From assembly GCA_037975125.1 (NCBI GenBank), contig CM075860.1:21847589-21911588 (forward strand): a stretch of 64,000 bases of DNA. The letters run 5' to 3'. Position numbers and translations under genes: made by a program. The notes below the pieces were generated by a model that saw only the letters and a program-made list of their open reading frames with translations, made no database searches and was not told the DNA's origin. Positions within the stretch are counted from its first letter, which is position 1; each line of letters opens with the position of its first letter. The stretch comes from Latrodectus hesperus (Eukaryota; Arthropoda; Arachnida; Araneae; Theridiidae). Of this stretch, positions 37,446 through 47,636 are shown piece after piece.

Positions 37446-38534
37446 ATATACTTATATATAACAAGGACTTTCGGAGTAAAGTTGTATTGTTAGGCCGGCC
37501 TATTTTGAGGACTTCGGAAATTGAGTTCATTCGGTCGGCATTGTCTTCGAGATCCACTTCAACATTATAGGACATATCATCTTTTCAGACTGAGAGCTCA
37601 TTGTGTTTTATTACATCCACTTTGTGGTATTTCAGTCGCTAGGATCAGACTTGAATAATGAGCAGTTTTTTTTTGCAGTTCAATGTTTCACTTCGGCATT
37701 TTCTTGTAATTGCTTCTGTCACCTCCAACCTACATCCCGCCTCTTTTCAGTGTGGTCACATCACTACTTTCTGGAACCGGTTTTCTCCAAGCTCTGCGCT
37801 AGGGCTGCCTACTTCGGGACAAGGGGAAATTGGGGGAGGGGGTATAAATACGGGATGGAATCTTATGGGAGGATGATGTATAAAAAGGGACTTTCAGCCA
37901 GGGTAAAAAAGGGAGTAATTCGATTAATTTGCAAAAACTATCCAGCCAATGAATGCAACATTCACTACATATATGTATATGTATACATATCGCTAATAAA
38001 TAACTTAAATTTATAAAACTTAAGTGCTCGCTCAATTTTCGTTATTGAAATAAACATTGGTTTTAGTTGTTAGAATTGAAGGACTCTTTTTAAAGCATAA
38101 ATATATACAGGGTCCTCAGAATGGAGCTGAATAGAATTATGCCCAGCTTTTTAATAAACATCTAATCGTTATGGATATATTATTTTAACAAATTCACTAA
38201 TAATAAGTAGAAATTGTAAATTTAACTTATGTTATTTCATTAGTTATTTATTTTCTTATAAAGTGCATCTAAACCTTGTTTAGAATTAAATATAATAAAT
38301 GAATTTTTGAAGTACTTATAATGATCATTTATTTAAACACATAATGTATTAGAATGCCAAATACTATTACCATATGCCAAATACTATATACTAATGTGTA
38401 TATGAAACACGCAATAATATATCAAGTGAAGGTAAAGGATTTTGTAATAGCATTATATAGTAACAAAATTGATGATAAAATTTGTGGCATTTCATTTGAT
38501 TAGTTTCTTAATATTTTAAGAAATAGGTCATATT
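37446..38534. other. Non-coding sequence with a TATA-like site
   Basis: Around 37835-37860 a G-rich run (GGGGGAGGGGGTATAAATAC) looks promoter-like, but no matching transcript can be defined. The open frames at 37603-38016 match no family I recognise. The GC-richer zone 37490-37900 might be an unrecognised repeat. Confidence 0.35.
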
Positions 38535-38780
38535 TATGACGCAGATGCCATATAATCCAAGGATGCCAAATTCTGAGTTTGGTGATTTTTTGGCGAATTT
38601 ATTTAATGTATCAGGTGACCTGGTTTTTATTGCGTCATAGATATGGAGACCTAAAAGAGTTATGCAGAAAATTCTATTTTGGCAACCCTAGTCAACCCAT
38701 TACGTCATGTTGGCAACTTATCTTCATCGTCAAGAAATTCAGAATTTGGCATTCTGGATTATACGGCATCTGTGCCATAT
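38535..38780. mobile_element. MITE with ~40-bp terminal inverted repeats
   Basis: The left arm reads CAGATGCCATATAATCCA...GATGCCAAATTCTGA; the reverse complement of the right arm reads CAGATGCCGTATAATCCA...AATGCCAAATTCTGA. The arms match over about 40 bp with few changes and enclose about 160 bp without coding capacity. CATATTTAT occurs just outside both ends and could be a target duplication, though the exact ends are uncertain. Superfamily not assigned. Confidence 0.75.
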
Positions 38781-39386
38781 TTATATGCAAAAAATAAAAA
38801 GGCATATATGCAAAAAATTAATAATATCAGTATTATTATAAAAATATTTTCTTATATTATAAACTGTAAAAAAATTATTTTATGAAACTGGCAATAAAAG
38901 CAATAATGTTCAGTTTTCATGAAGTAAAATTCCATTGTTGCAAATTAATCATTGTGTTTCGAAATTATATGAATAATATACTAAGAGAGAGATTTTACTT
39001 TTACTTAAATTCATTTAAATGCGTTTCATAAGAAACATGAAAATTAGTCAAATGTTCAAACTTCTTAAGCACGCAATGTGAATGTAAACTTTTGTTTGAA
39101 GTCAATAAGTGTGTACTGCTAACTTATACCTCGCCAGATTTTAATGTGTCAAAAACTGTTATTTGTATGGCAGTGAATTTTGAAGTTTGTTCATTGAATC
39201 GATCGAGCATCCAAAGCGCAGCAATTTTCATTGGCTGGTTGTTCTCCTGGTTTGAGGTAGCGATATCCTTTTTTTCTAATTAAATAAGAAATTTGAGCCA
39301 GATTTCAGCCAAATTTTGCTTGAAAGCACTTCAGATCCGTTTTTGGGGAGAAAGTTCAAACATTTTAATAAGAATAGATATTAAAA
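38781..39386. other. AT-rich non-coding sequence
   Basis: Nothing recognised. Confidence 0.5.
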
Positions 39387-39668
39387 ATGAATAGAAAAAC
39401 CAAACGAAGTAAAATATTTCAGAGATCTTTTGATGAGGTTTTAAGTTATCTGTATGAGGACAACGATTCAAGAAGTTTTTCTGTCACCAACCTAATAAAA
39501 CTACGAAGAAAGCAACTAAAACTGCAATTGCGGTATGGATATATTTGTTTTGATACATTTTTTATAAGAAACACTTGTGATGTTCACTGTAAAGCTCGTT
39601 CCGAAGTAAAGACAACAACAGTATCCCTAAATCCTCGATTAAGAAAGAGAACATGCGCTTCCTTCTAG
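39387..39668 (+). CDS. Hypothetical small reading frame or first exon
   Basis: A 93-codon frame starts MNRKTKRSKIFQRSFDEVLS, with a basic N-terminus and a mixed composition less monotonous than random AT-rich frames here. GTATGG at about 39532 could be a splice donor, which would leave an N-terminal exon of about 48 residues ending near RRKQLKLQLR. No family recognised and no partner exon found, so it may be chance. Confidence 0.2.
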   Translation: MNRKTKRSKIFQRSFDEVLSYLYEDNDSRSFSVTNLIKLRRKQLKLQLRYGYICFDTFFIRNTCDVHCKARSEVKTTTVSLNPRLRKRTCASF

Positions 39669-39952
39669 AAAGAATTTACTTTTCAGTTGCATTTGATTCC
39701 TAGATAAACTATTCATTTTGTCGCAATTTTACACAGCGTTGAGTCTTTCTGCCGAAATGATTCCTGAGAGCTTGCCACAGCGTTTTCCAGCGGAACCACA
39801 GCAAGCACCGGATTTGAAACCACGAGCTCTGCCGACTCGGCGGGATTGAGTTTCGAGATTTTGAGCAGTAGATGAGTGCAGGGTATTGAATTCCAAACAT
39901 CGGATTTAAGATTATTTCTTTAAAAAGAAATTTTTTCCCAAACAGTTTGATC

Positions 39953-40323
39953 TTGTTGTTGTTGCATTCCCCCAAAGGCCAGCAGCGCTAGACTAGGTCC
40001 ATGAGGTTGTACACTCTACAATAATCCAAAACCAGAAGAGGGTCGTCAACCAAGTCCTGCCTGGAGAGCTCTAGGCACTCAAGGATAGCAGCCTGTTAGT
40101 CGCTTGACCAGAGCACCTAAAAGTAGGTAGAGGACCGACTTAGCTCCATTGCCCCAGGCGTTAGCTAAGCATATTGGAGTGGCCTTCACGCCTTGGGTGA
40201 CCCTGCCAGGAGAATACACTCCTGATGTACTTCGCCCACCCCGCCCAAGAACACCCCCGCGCCGGCAACTAGAGCTCTAGGCTGCTAGCGCACACTATGA
40301 GGAGCCTCTGGGACTTGAGAGGG
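39953..40323 (-). mobile_element. 5'-truncated Jockey-like LINE 3' end with (AAC)n tail and 9-bp target duplication
   Basis: On the minus strand the sequence reads RQDLVDDPLLVLDYCRVYNL then MDLV and a stop, matching the ...LLLDFLSVFDLMDPV end of the copy at 51-632. It is followed by GCTGGCCTTTGGGGGAATGC and AACAACAACAA. AGTTTGATC flanks both sides (39944-39952 and 40324-40332). It is strikingly GC-rich compared with its surroundings. Only about 370 bp of the LINE is present. Confidence 0.8.
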
Positions 40324-40571
40324 AGTTTGATCGTTATAAGCGTGTAGCATTTAGATCATTATAAAACGTGATTTTCTTTCAATGCAGAATATTTTTTGAA
40401 AAAGCTAAACAGTCAAGCCGTGTGATTCACTTTTTAAAGTCTGATTTACTTATTGATAAATATTATTCATCTAAATGTTTTGAAACTATAGCTTTCTATT
40501 CCTTATCAGAAAAATTATTGCTGTCGAGAGAAAAAAGTAGCGAACTAGGCCAATAACACCTAGGTATTTAA

Positions 40572-40705
40572 TTTGTCACTCAACGATTTTTTGCGCACAA
40601 GCGCTAATTAGACCAGAATTTGAAGTGATTTCCCAATCACTACAAACATTCATGCCCAAGGCGAGATTCGAACCCACGAGCTATTGAACCAAAGGGCAGA
40701 ATAAC
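40572..40705 (-). mobile_element. tRNA-derived SINE, family A, diverged
   Basis: The reverse complement contains GGGTTCGAATCTCGCC (B box), CATGAATGTTTGTAGTG and the family end CGTTGAGTGACAAATT. The A-box half is poorly kept. No clear target duplication. Confidence 0.75.
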
Positions 40706-40797
40706 ACCACAAAGATCTGCTGGTTAAATTTGGGAGTTTTAAGTGACATATTTCAGTTTTCTCAAACAGGTTTTGTATACACTTATGGAACTTATAA

Positions 40798-40826
40798 TAA
40801 TAATAATAATAATTGTTATTATTATG
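40798..40826. repeat. (AAT)n microsatellite
   Basis: About seven AAT units, followed by an ATT-rich mirror (TTGTTATTATTATG). Confidence 0.9.
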
Positions 40827-40829
40827 AAG

Positions 40830-43199
40830 TTATTGTAATAACCTTCCAGCATTTTCTCCAATCGAAGCGTCTAAAAGCACGAAGTCCACACCAGACAGTT
40901 ATCTCTACATCAGCGAAAGAACATTGGATCATTTAAAATTGCTAATGTGTGTAGGTCCTCTAAACGCAATGGTTTTAATTATGCTTAAGTGTTTTTATGA
41001 TGGTAAATCACTGAGTTCTATGTAGTTTGGTTTAAAGAAAGTTAACAACTTAATTAGAAAGAGTTACTGAAATAAAAAAACAAACTCGTAACTAAGGTTT
41101 GCATAAGGTAATTCCTAAAATATATAAAAACATATGCTAAAAAGATAAACTTCCAATGATTTACGAATTACTTCAATGAAAAGAACTTTTAAAATAATTG
41201 TAGTTTACACTAGACACATTTTTTGAAATGTATGTACAACTCATAGTTTGAAAAAGAAATAAACATCCAAGTTCGTGGCAAAACATTTATTTTATAAAAT
41301 GAGAATGGTACATTTGGAAAGAGATGAAGCTAGTTATCATCAATTAGTTTTCTCTAATTTCTAAAATGAAATAAAACCCAATCTATAGTGGTATAATGAA
41401 GAATTAAGTTACACAGAAATATTAAATAGTACATCTCAATGAAAAAATCATTACTCTTTATTTATAGTTTGTAGACATATTTTAAAATAATTAAGTCCAA
41501 AATTTCATAATTTTTATGAAAAAGAAATTTAAAAGCTCATTTCAATTCTTTTCACAATAAAATATTTTTACTCAAAAATATTTACGTAAAATTAAAACTA
41601 TTTTTAATTAAAGTTAAAACTGTTTTTTTTAAAAACATTTACTGAAAAATTAAAACTAGTCACTCATCGATAATCAATCCAATATTTGTTTTCTTACGCA
41701 CACAATTTTTAGTCATAATATGGTAATGAATTTTTGAATTCATTGACTGAGTGATTTATGACTTCATTTACAATGTTCTGTTAACTTCGATAAGATATTT
41801 GAAATGTGTGTATTAAATACAAATATTATAAAAATATCAAAATATGTAGAATAAACTTAGTTTTTACTGACTAAAACTATTGTTTAATATTCACCATATT
41901 AAGAAGTAAGAACAATATGACTTAAGGATTTCAATTGATCAAATAAAAGTAAGGACCTTTACAATCATTCTATACAATAATCCTTTTACAAATATCTTAT
42001 TCGAAACAATTCTTGTACATTTTTTGAAATCACAATAACAAGAACTCTTAGAAAGACATTCACTTATAATATTTTTCAAATTTCATAAATTTCAAATTTA
42101 AAAAATACACTACTTTATCACATTTGATTTTTTATTCTCAACATTTGAAGTATTTTAATTTCATGTGGTCAAATAAAAATAAGTTTTCTGTAAATTTAAG
42201 ACACACATCTTTATCATAAAATATACAGATGATTTCGACGAATTTAATTTTACACCATACATACGCGTAATCGTGTAATCTCACATACTGAAGAGAAAAA
42301 TATACTTCTTTGATCCCATGCTAAGCATATCAATACATTTTTTAACTTATGAATCTAATCAGTGATTTATCACGAAATTTCAAGCTCTGAAATGTCGAAG
42401 TTAAACATTAAAGTTAATGCTAGGATTAAATATTAAAGTTGTAATCTTTAATATTAAAGTTGTAATCTTTAATATTTCAAGACAGTATTTTAAAATTTGT
42501 ATATTTTAAAAATAGGTAAATGAAAAATATTAACCACTTGAATAAACAATACAAAACATGCTCTAAACTAGAATTTCTAAATACTTTAATGTAAATAGAG
42601 TATTTTGTAAGCTATTGTTTAATGAAACAAGATTTAAAACAGTCTTATATAACAAATGAAGAACTTCTGTATTTTACAAACATCTTCAATTTCATAATTT
42701 TGAATCTTTTAATATTTATTTTCAAAACATCTTACAAATTATTACAAATCTCTAAATTTAACTCTTACATCTTACAAATCTCTAAATTATCCATGCGTAT
42801 ATATAAATATATATTGCATATTAATAAATTAATCAAAAAAAATTAGAAGAATTATTTAGAATGCTAGATAAAAAAACACATGCGTACATTCGTATTAAAA
42901 TATTACTTGAGCCTGATATTTCACGAGAAATTATGATTTAATATTTAAAATAGAAAAAACGAAATACATGTAATGAATTATAAATAATAGTAATTAAGAA
43001 TTGTTCTTCTTTAAAATTTAGAAAAATATTAAGAAAAATACATTTAAATTGTTAAATAATAGAAACCGTTAGTTTAAAGTTCTGCCTTAGAAATTAAAAG
43101 TTTATTGCCATTATATGTATCTGAACGGCAGGTTTTTACAATTTCAATACTAGAACCATAGTTAAAATCATAAAAAATAAGAATTAAGATATGCCATTA
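40830..43199. other. AT-rich non-coding sequence
   Basis: Nothing recognised apart from a local direct repeat of TTAAAGTTGTAATCTTTAAT at about 42430-42475. Confidence 0.55.
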
Positions 43200-44050
43200 T
43201 AATATAAAATACTTCATCTGACTAAAATGATTCCAATGTTCTTGGAAACTAAGAGATTGAAAATTAGTCTTTTCTTGTAGTAGGCCTTTTTTATTGAATT
43301 TATTTCATTGTATTTCTGACAATCAAAAATTACATGAAACATTTTGCTGATTCCATGGTCTTTCTGCAAAGCGTTTATGTTGACGTGACAAATTAAGTCA
43401 GACTCACTGTAAAGATATTTCTTTAAATATTTCAAGATAATCTCAAGTCACCTTTTTGGTCCATTAGTATTCTCAGTCCATTTACAAAGCCTTCGAAATT
43501 TCTTCGTCATCCCTGTGAGCCACGAAAATGTTCTCCAACAACATTCCCCAGCTGTTTCTCCAATGAACCCTTCCAGCATCAGAGGTATGGTAAAATGAAT
43601 GAATAGCACACGGAAAATTATTTTGAAGATATTTGAGCTCAGAGAAAAGTTTAGTTGATGCTTCTTTATTTTTTGTTATTTCGAAGATGAATTAGATGAT
43701 ATTCTCAAACTATTTAAGCAAGTAAAGTTTGTCATTACTATTAATATTTCATCTGAGGCTCGTTGATGAGTACCATTTATTCGCATTTTTTAGGGAATGA
43801 ACCGTTGACCTCGATTAAGGCTATCAGTTCATCTTCCTGAAGAGCAAGAACTTGAACTAAAACATAACCAGCATAAAGTAACGGGTACTTATTCGAGAAA
43901 CAAATGAAGGAAGAACAGGTATTTCTGATCATTCAAGTTTGAAATCCACGTATTACTTCTCGGGTATATCTCTTCTGGATCAATCTCAGAGAGTCCACGA
44001 AACAACGTCTCTGAAACAATGGCAGAGGAGCCGAAAGTTTCAGATTCCAC
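43200..44050 (-). pseudogene. Decayed LINE 3' region (RNase H and terminal zinc-knuckle type)
   Basis: On the minus strand a frame at 43214-43435 reads KDHGISKMFHVIFDCQKYNE, like the C..C....E...H....C..Y.. knuckle that ends LOA/R1-type LINE ORF2. Upstream pieces include YVLVQVLALQEDELIALIEV, comparable with the RNase H segment VFQ.E..AI. Multiple stops and shifts. Only the tail is readable. The LOA-like element at 57606 has the related ETAKHIIYECESLA end. Confidence 0.5.
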
Positions 44051-44994
44051 AATGATCAAGATTTGGAAAAACTGTCAAACTAAGAAATTCTGTTTTTTAA
44101 TTTTATTATTTTTATTTTTTATTTATTTTTTTATAGAAAGCATTTTTAAGCAACCAAACTTTGCAATTCTTCCAAGAATAAACAATTAAGCATATTAATT
44201 CCAAGGCTCTTCTTTTTCACCATGAAATTCTTAAACAATGTCAGTCTTTTTTCAAAACTTCAATGGTTAGGAATCTCATCATGCATTTTCATAATATTGT
44301 TATTGAATATTATGCATCATATGAGTAAAATTCCATACTTTTTATTTCAATTTAATTGTAAGGAGATTAGTGAATTTAAGTAATAAAATTGAAGAAATTC
44401 GTGAATTAAAGTAATAAAAAGTCAATTTTTTCATTATTAGTTGAGGAATTTTATTATCTGTTTCAATTTTTTCAAAGGAAGCAATCAATTGTAAGATATC
44501 AATTCTTAATATTGATACGCAAGATACACAGAAGACCATTAGATTAAAAAAATCATCTATAGCACTTAAAAAAATACTTAATTTTTTTAATGAAATTCAT
44601 AAATATTGATTAATGGAATAATTTTTTAGATAGTTGTAAATATGAATTAAGGACAAAATTGACATTCTGCACATTAAAATTTTTGGAAAAGAGCTGTTCA
44701 CATTTTTCGTATAAAACATGCTGTCCATTATAAATGTTATAAACACTAGAAATAATTTACGGTTAATTCGCTTACAAGAGGTTTATTACTTTAGAATTCC
44801 AGGCTCACATGGGATGTTTATAGAAGCTAAGATTTCATGCACTTTTACCAGGTAATTCAACTGATTTACAAATGCGTTGAATTCAGTAGGTATGGCTTCC
44901 TGTAGTTTTGGTCCTCTTATGAATCCCTTCACAAACAATCGCAATGATTCATTTCCTCCGTTAGTCATCTAATGATTACATTACGAACAATGTT
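44051..44994. other. AT-rich non-coding sequence
   Basis: A 60-codon minus-strand frame (44786-44968) reads NESLRLFVKGFIRGPKLQEA. I do not recognise it and treat it as unsupported. Confidence 0.4.
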
Positions 44995-45515
44995 CATCTA
45001 ATGAACTTGTTCACATTCATGTCTCCCTGGTAGCTGCTGGAGGGAACGAGCCAGTAATGGCCAAATACTCAGCTGCTTGTGGTCTGGATTCAATTCTGCG
45101 GGTGCTGGCGAGGCAACACTGCACCTGCCGATCCTCTTCTTTGTGTGTAACTATTTTCTAAATACAAGGCAAACAATAAGGTGATTTGGATGGTTCTACC
45201 TCCGCACCCATGGTATCAGGGTAAGTATCCTGGCGACTCCTTAATTCGGGGTAACAGTATACAAGATCAAATTGCCCATACCCGATTCCTTAGTGGTCAT
45301 TTGTCATCAATGAATTTTCTTGGTGGTAATAAACACTTCAAAAATTGCACCAAGCGTTTGCTCAGGCTACCCTTGTCCACATTTTATCTTGTCTGGGTCT
45401 CATCAGACAGAACCTGATTCAAAACCCTCAATGGATAATACAGTTCTTAAGGGTGAATTGATTTATGGTCCTGATCTAGCTCTACTGTTCAAGGGGATGA
45501 GAAACAATAACAACA
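44995..45515 (+). pseudogene. Jockey-like LINE 3' end remnant
   Basis: HVSLVAAGGNEPVMAKYSAA at the left aligns with HVGLPGNEVADDLAKAASS of the copy at 51-632. PPHPWYQGKYPGDSL...RFLSGHLSSMNF then aligns with PAHPWYFQRHPGAAT...RLSTGHLKCMIF. The end GATCTAGCTCTACTG with AACAATAACAAC corresponds to the family's stop region and AAC tail. Frameshifts are present. Confidence 0.7.
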
Positions 45516-45529
45516 TGAATTAACTTGCC

Positions 45530-46653
45530 TTCAAGCAGCTGAGCAGCTTTTAAGAGATAGCTTGAAAGAGCAGATTTCACTGTCTCATCTAGTAATCTGC
45601 CTTCGTTTTACATGCTGCTGGAGATGTACAGTTCGCTAGTTTTTTGGGGAAATAAACTCAACCAATTATATTTCATTTAATGGATTGTTTTGTCTTACAT
45701 ATTCATGGATGTAAGGCAAAACAAGCAAAACAGGCAGCAAACAAGGCGAAGTTCACCATCAAATGTCTGAGAATATTGTCGAAATTCATTGTATTAATAA
45801 ATTAATGATTTCTTGTATAAGGAGTAAAACATCGATTTGAAAATCAGTTCTCCATTGATTCAAGCCATTAACACGTGGGCAATAGAACTACAGAAAAAGC
45901 AAAATGAAAAAGAGATGACAAAACCTCCACTTTATAATTAGTTTAAATTAGCAAAAATGATTTAAATTTTTAAAAATTTCATTTTTTAAATTGAAATTGC
46001 GCTGAATGTTTAATGCTTTCTGTTTACGAGCTTCGAATAAAGTTTCCTTCGCACATTTAAGCTTATTGCATTCGAAACAGGTCACGCAGTGAGTATTCGA
46101 TGAAAGGAAACGGATTGAAGGATTACAGAATTGCCTTATGGATTGTGCATGATATTCAAATTTAAGTGAATACATCAAAGGAGGTATTATTTAACATATG
46201 AAAAAGCCCTATTAAAATTTTAGCATAATATTTTTAACATTTATTTTACTATCTTAATTAACAATTTAATGTCATAGTACCAATAAAGAGCAGATAAAGC
46301 AAACTCTGCAATTCCATGAGCAGAATCATGGTTAAAACTCTTAATGTGCACAGATCTTGTACGAGCTAAGCTATTAAGTGTTTTCTCCATTCTTCTTAAA
46401 TTGAGCACATTTTTAAGGATAGAATAATTAACTATATATTCAATATATTTTACACAAATCATCAGTACAAAAGTACAATTTATGATTTTCATAAACAGAG
46501 AAATATTTTAATTCCATTTGAAATTATATGAATGATGACATTTTTACATGTAATTGATAGTGGGAGACTGAAGACAAATTCGTGGAAATTGTCCTCAGTT
46601 TCACATTATATACATTTCATCTATGTACATATGAATATCGCTTATTATTTCTG
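45530..46653. other. AT-rich sequence downstream of the chloride-channel gene
   Basis: This is the 3' flank of the minus-strand gene ending at 46654, so its left part may contain the 3' untranslated region. No further gene recognised. Confidence 0.5.
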
Positions 46654-46827
46654 TTAAACGTCCACTACAAAATAAAACCAATAAGCAATAGTGAGAATTC
46701 CGAAACTAAGTGGGAAAAGAATTCTTGAAACCCGGTCTATTTTCGCTGCACATCTCTTGCGGCGCTGCACCCTTTGTGACATCCTGTTCGATTTGCGCTC
46801 CATATTCAGTGCACTGGTGGCATTATT
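46654..46827 (-). CDS. Cys-loop chloride channel, terminal exon (TM4)
   Basis: Acceptor TTCAATGTTCTTTCAG precedes a 174-nt exon with 57 residues and a TAA at 46654-46656. It starts in phase 0 (NNATSALNMERK), matching the phase-0 end of the exon at 47190. A basic intracellular stretch (RVQRRKRCAAKIDRVSR) is followed by the fourth membrane segment ILFPLSFGILTIAYWFYFVV and the short extracellular end DV. The order KIDR.SRILFPL.F is the standard close of glycine-receptor, pHCl and HisCl subunits. The TM3-TM4 loop is short, as in several invertebrate chloride channels. This is the 3' end of the coding sequence. Confidence 0.92.
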   Translation of the reverse strand, partial: NNATSALNMERKSNRMSQRVQRRKRCAAKIDRVSRILFPLSFGILTIAYWFYFVVDV

Positions 46828-47189
46828 CTGAAAGAACATTGAACATTATTCAACCAGTTACATTCACTGTTAATCGATTATTTAAAATATTAATGTTCAG
46901 AGAAAATAAGACGTCTCTTCACAATTACACAAGAAAACACTTTTCTTGTATAATTTGAAGAGAATTTCTTATTTCAGACTTGTGGAAAATTTAATTATAA
47001 AGTTTTCGGAAGGTTGGTTGTACTGTCGATGTACAATCAATTTTTGCTTCTTGAACGGAAGTCTAAAACATTCATTTCTAAGGATGGGGAAATGAAGGCA
47101 GCGTTTTGCTGTCAGACCGATAAATATAACCATTAAAATGATTTATGTAGCTATTGTCTTATACAGTTTATTGAAAACAAATTCTGTAC

Positions 47190-47568
47190 CTCTACTCTAA
47201 GATCTTCGAACTTCTTCCTGAAGAGCCTGTGCTTGAGCTTGATGGCGAGGCAGTCCTCCAGGATGGCGTTGACCATGGCGAACTCCATAAGCGACAGGAA
47301 GACGAACACCGTGCACGCGGCCATGAAGACGTCGATGGCCTTGATGTAGGAGACGGGGGCAGGGAGTCCAGGCTCTTCGCGTGCTGCGTGGAGAGCGTCA
47401 GCAGGCTCGTCACCCCCAGTGTCACGCGGGCGGGAACTGCTTCGGGTCTGATCCAGAAGGAAACCCAGGACATGATGACGATGAGGCAGGTGGGGATGTA
47501 CGTGTGGAACATGTAGTAGCCTAGCCGTCGTTTCAAAGTGAAGGTGACTTGCAAGCAGGTGAAGTTAC
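47190..47568 (-). CDS. Cys-loop chloride channel, exon encoding TM1-TM3 (one-base frameshift)
   Basis: Acceptor GTACTATTACAG; the first two bases complete a Gly with the previous exon, giving STG|NFTCLQV. NFTC holds the second cysteine of the loop-C disulfide seen in glycine-receptor, GluCl, HisCl and pHCl subunits. TM1 is RLGYYMFHTYIPTCLIVIMS; the PAR of VPARVTLGVTSLLTLSTQ marks an anion-selective TM2 pore. The frame then goes wrong in a run of five C (47355-47359 on the plus strand). Adding one base in thought restores SLPPVSYIKAID, TM3 and an end at FEDLRVE in phase 0. The exon is 379 nt; the flanking phases require 378+2 or equivalent, which fits one missing base. Either an assembly error in a homopolymer or a real null mutation. 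STQHAKS favours a pHCl-like subunit. Confidence 0.92.
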
Positions 47569-47636
47569 CTGTAATAGTACGCCAATGTTCATATTTTCAA
47601 TAATGTTGATACATTGGAATAGTGCTTATAGTACTA

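Noticed and set aside
37603..38016. 137-codon frame with FTSAFSCNCFCHLQ
   Set aside because: No homology recognised and the frame crosses a TATA-like G-rich region and short repeats. Kept only as a non-coding note.
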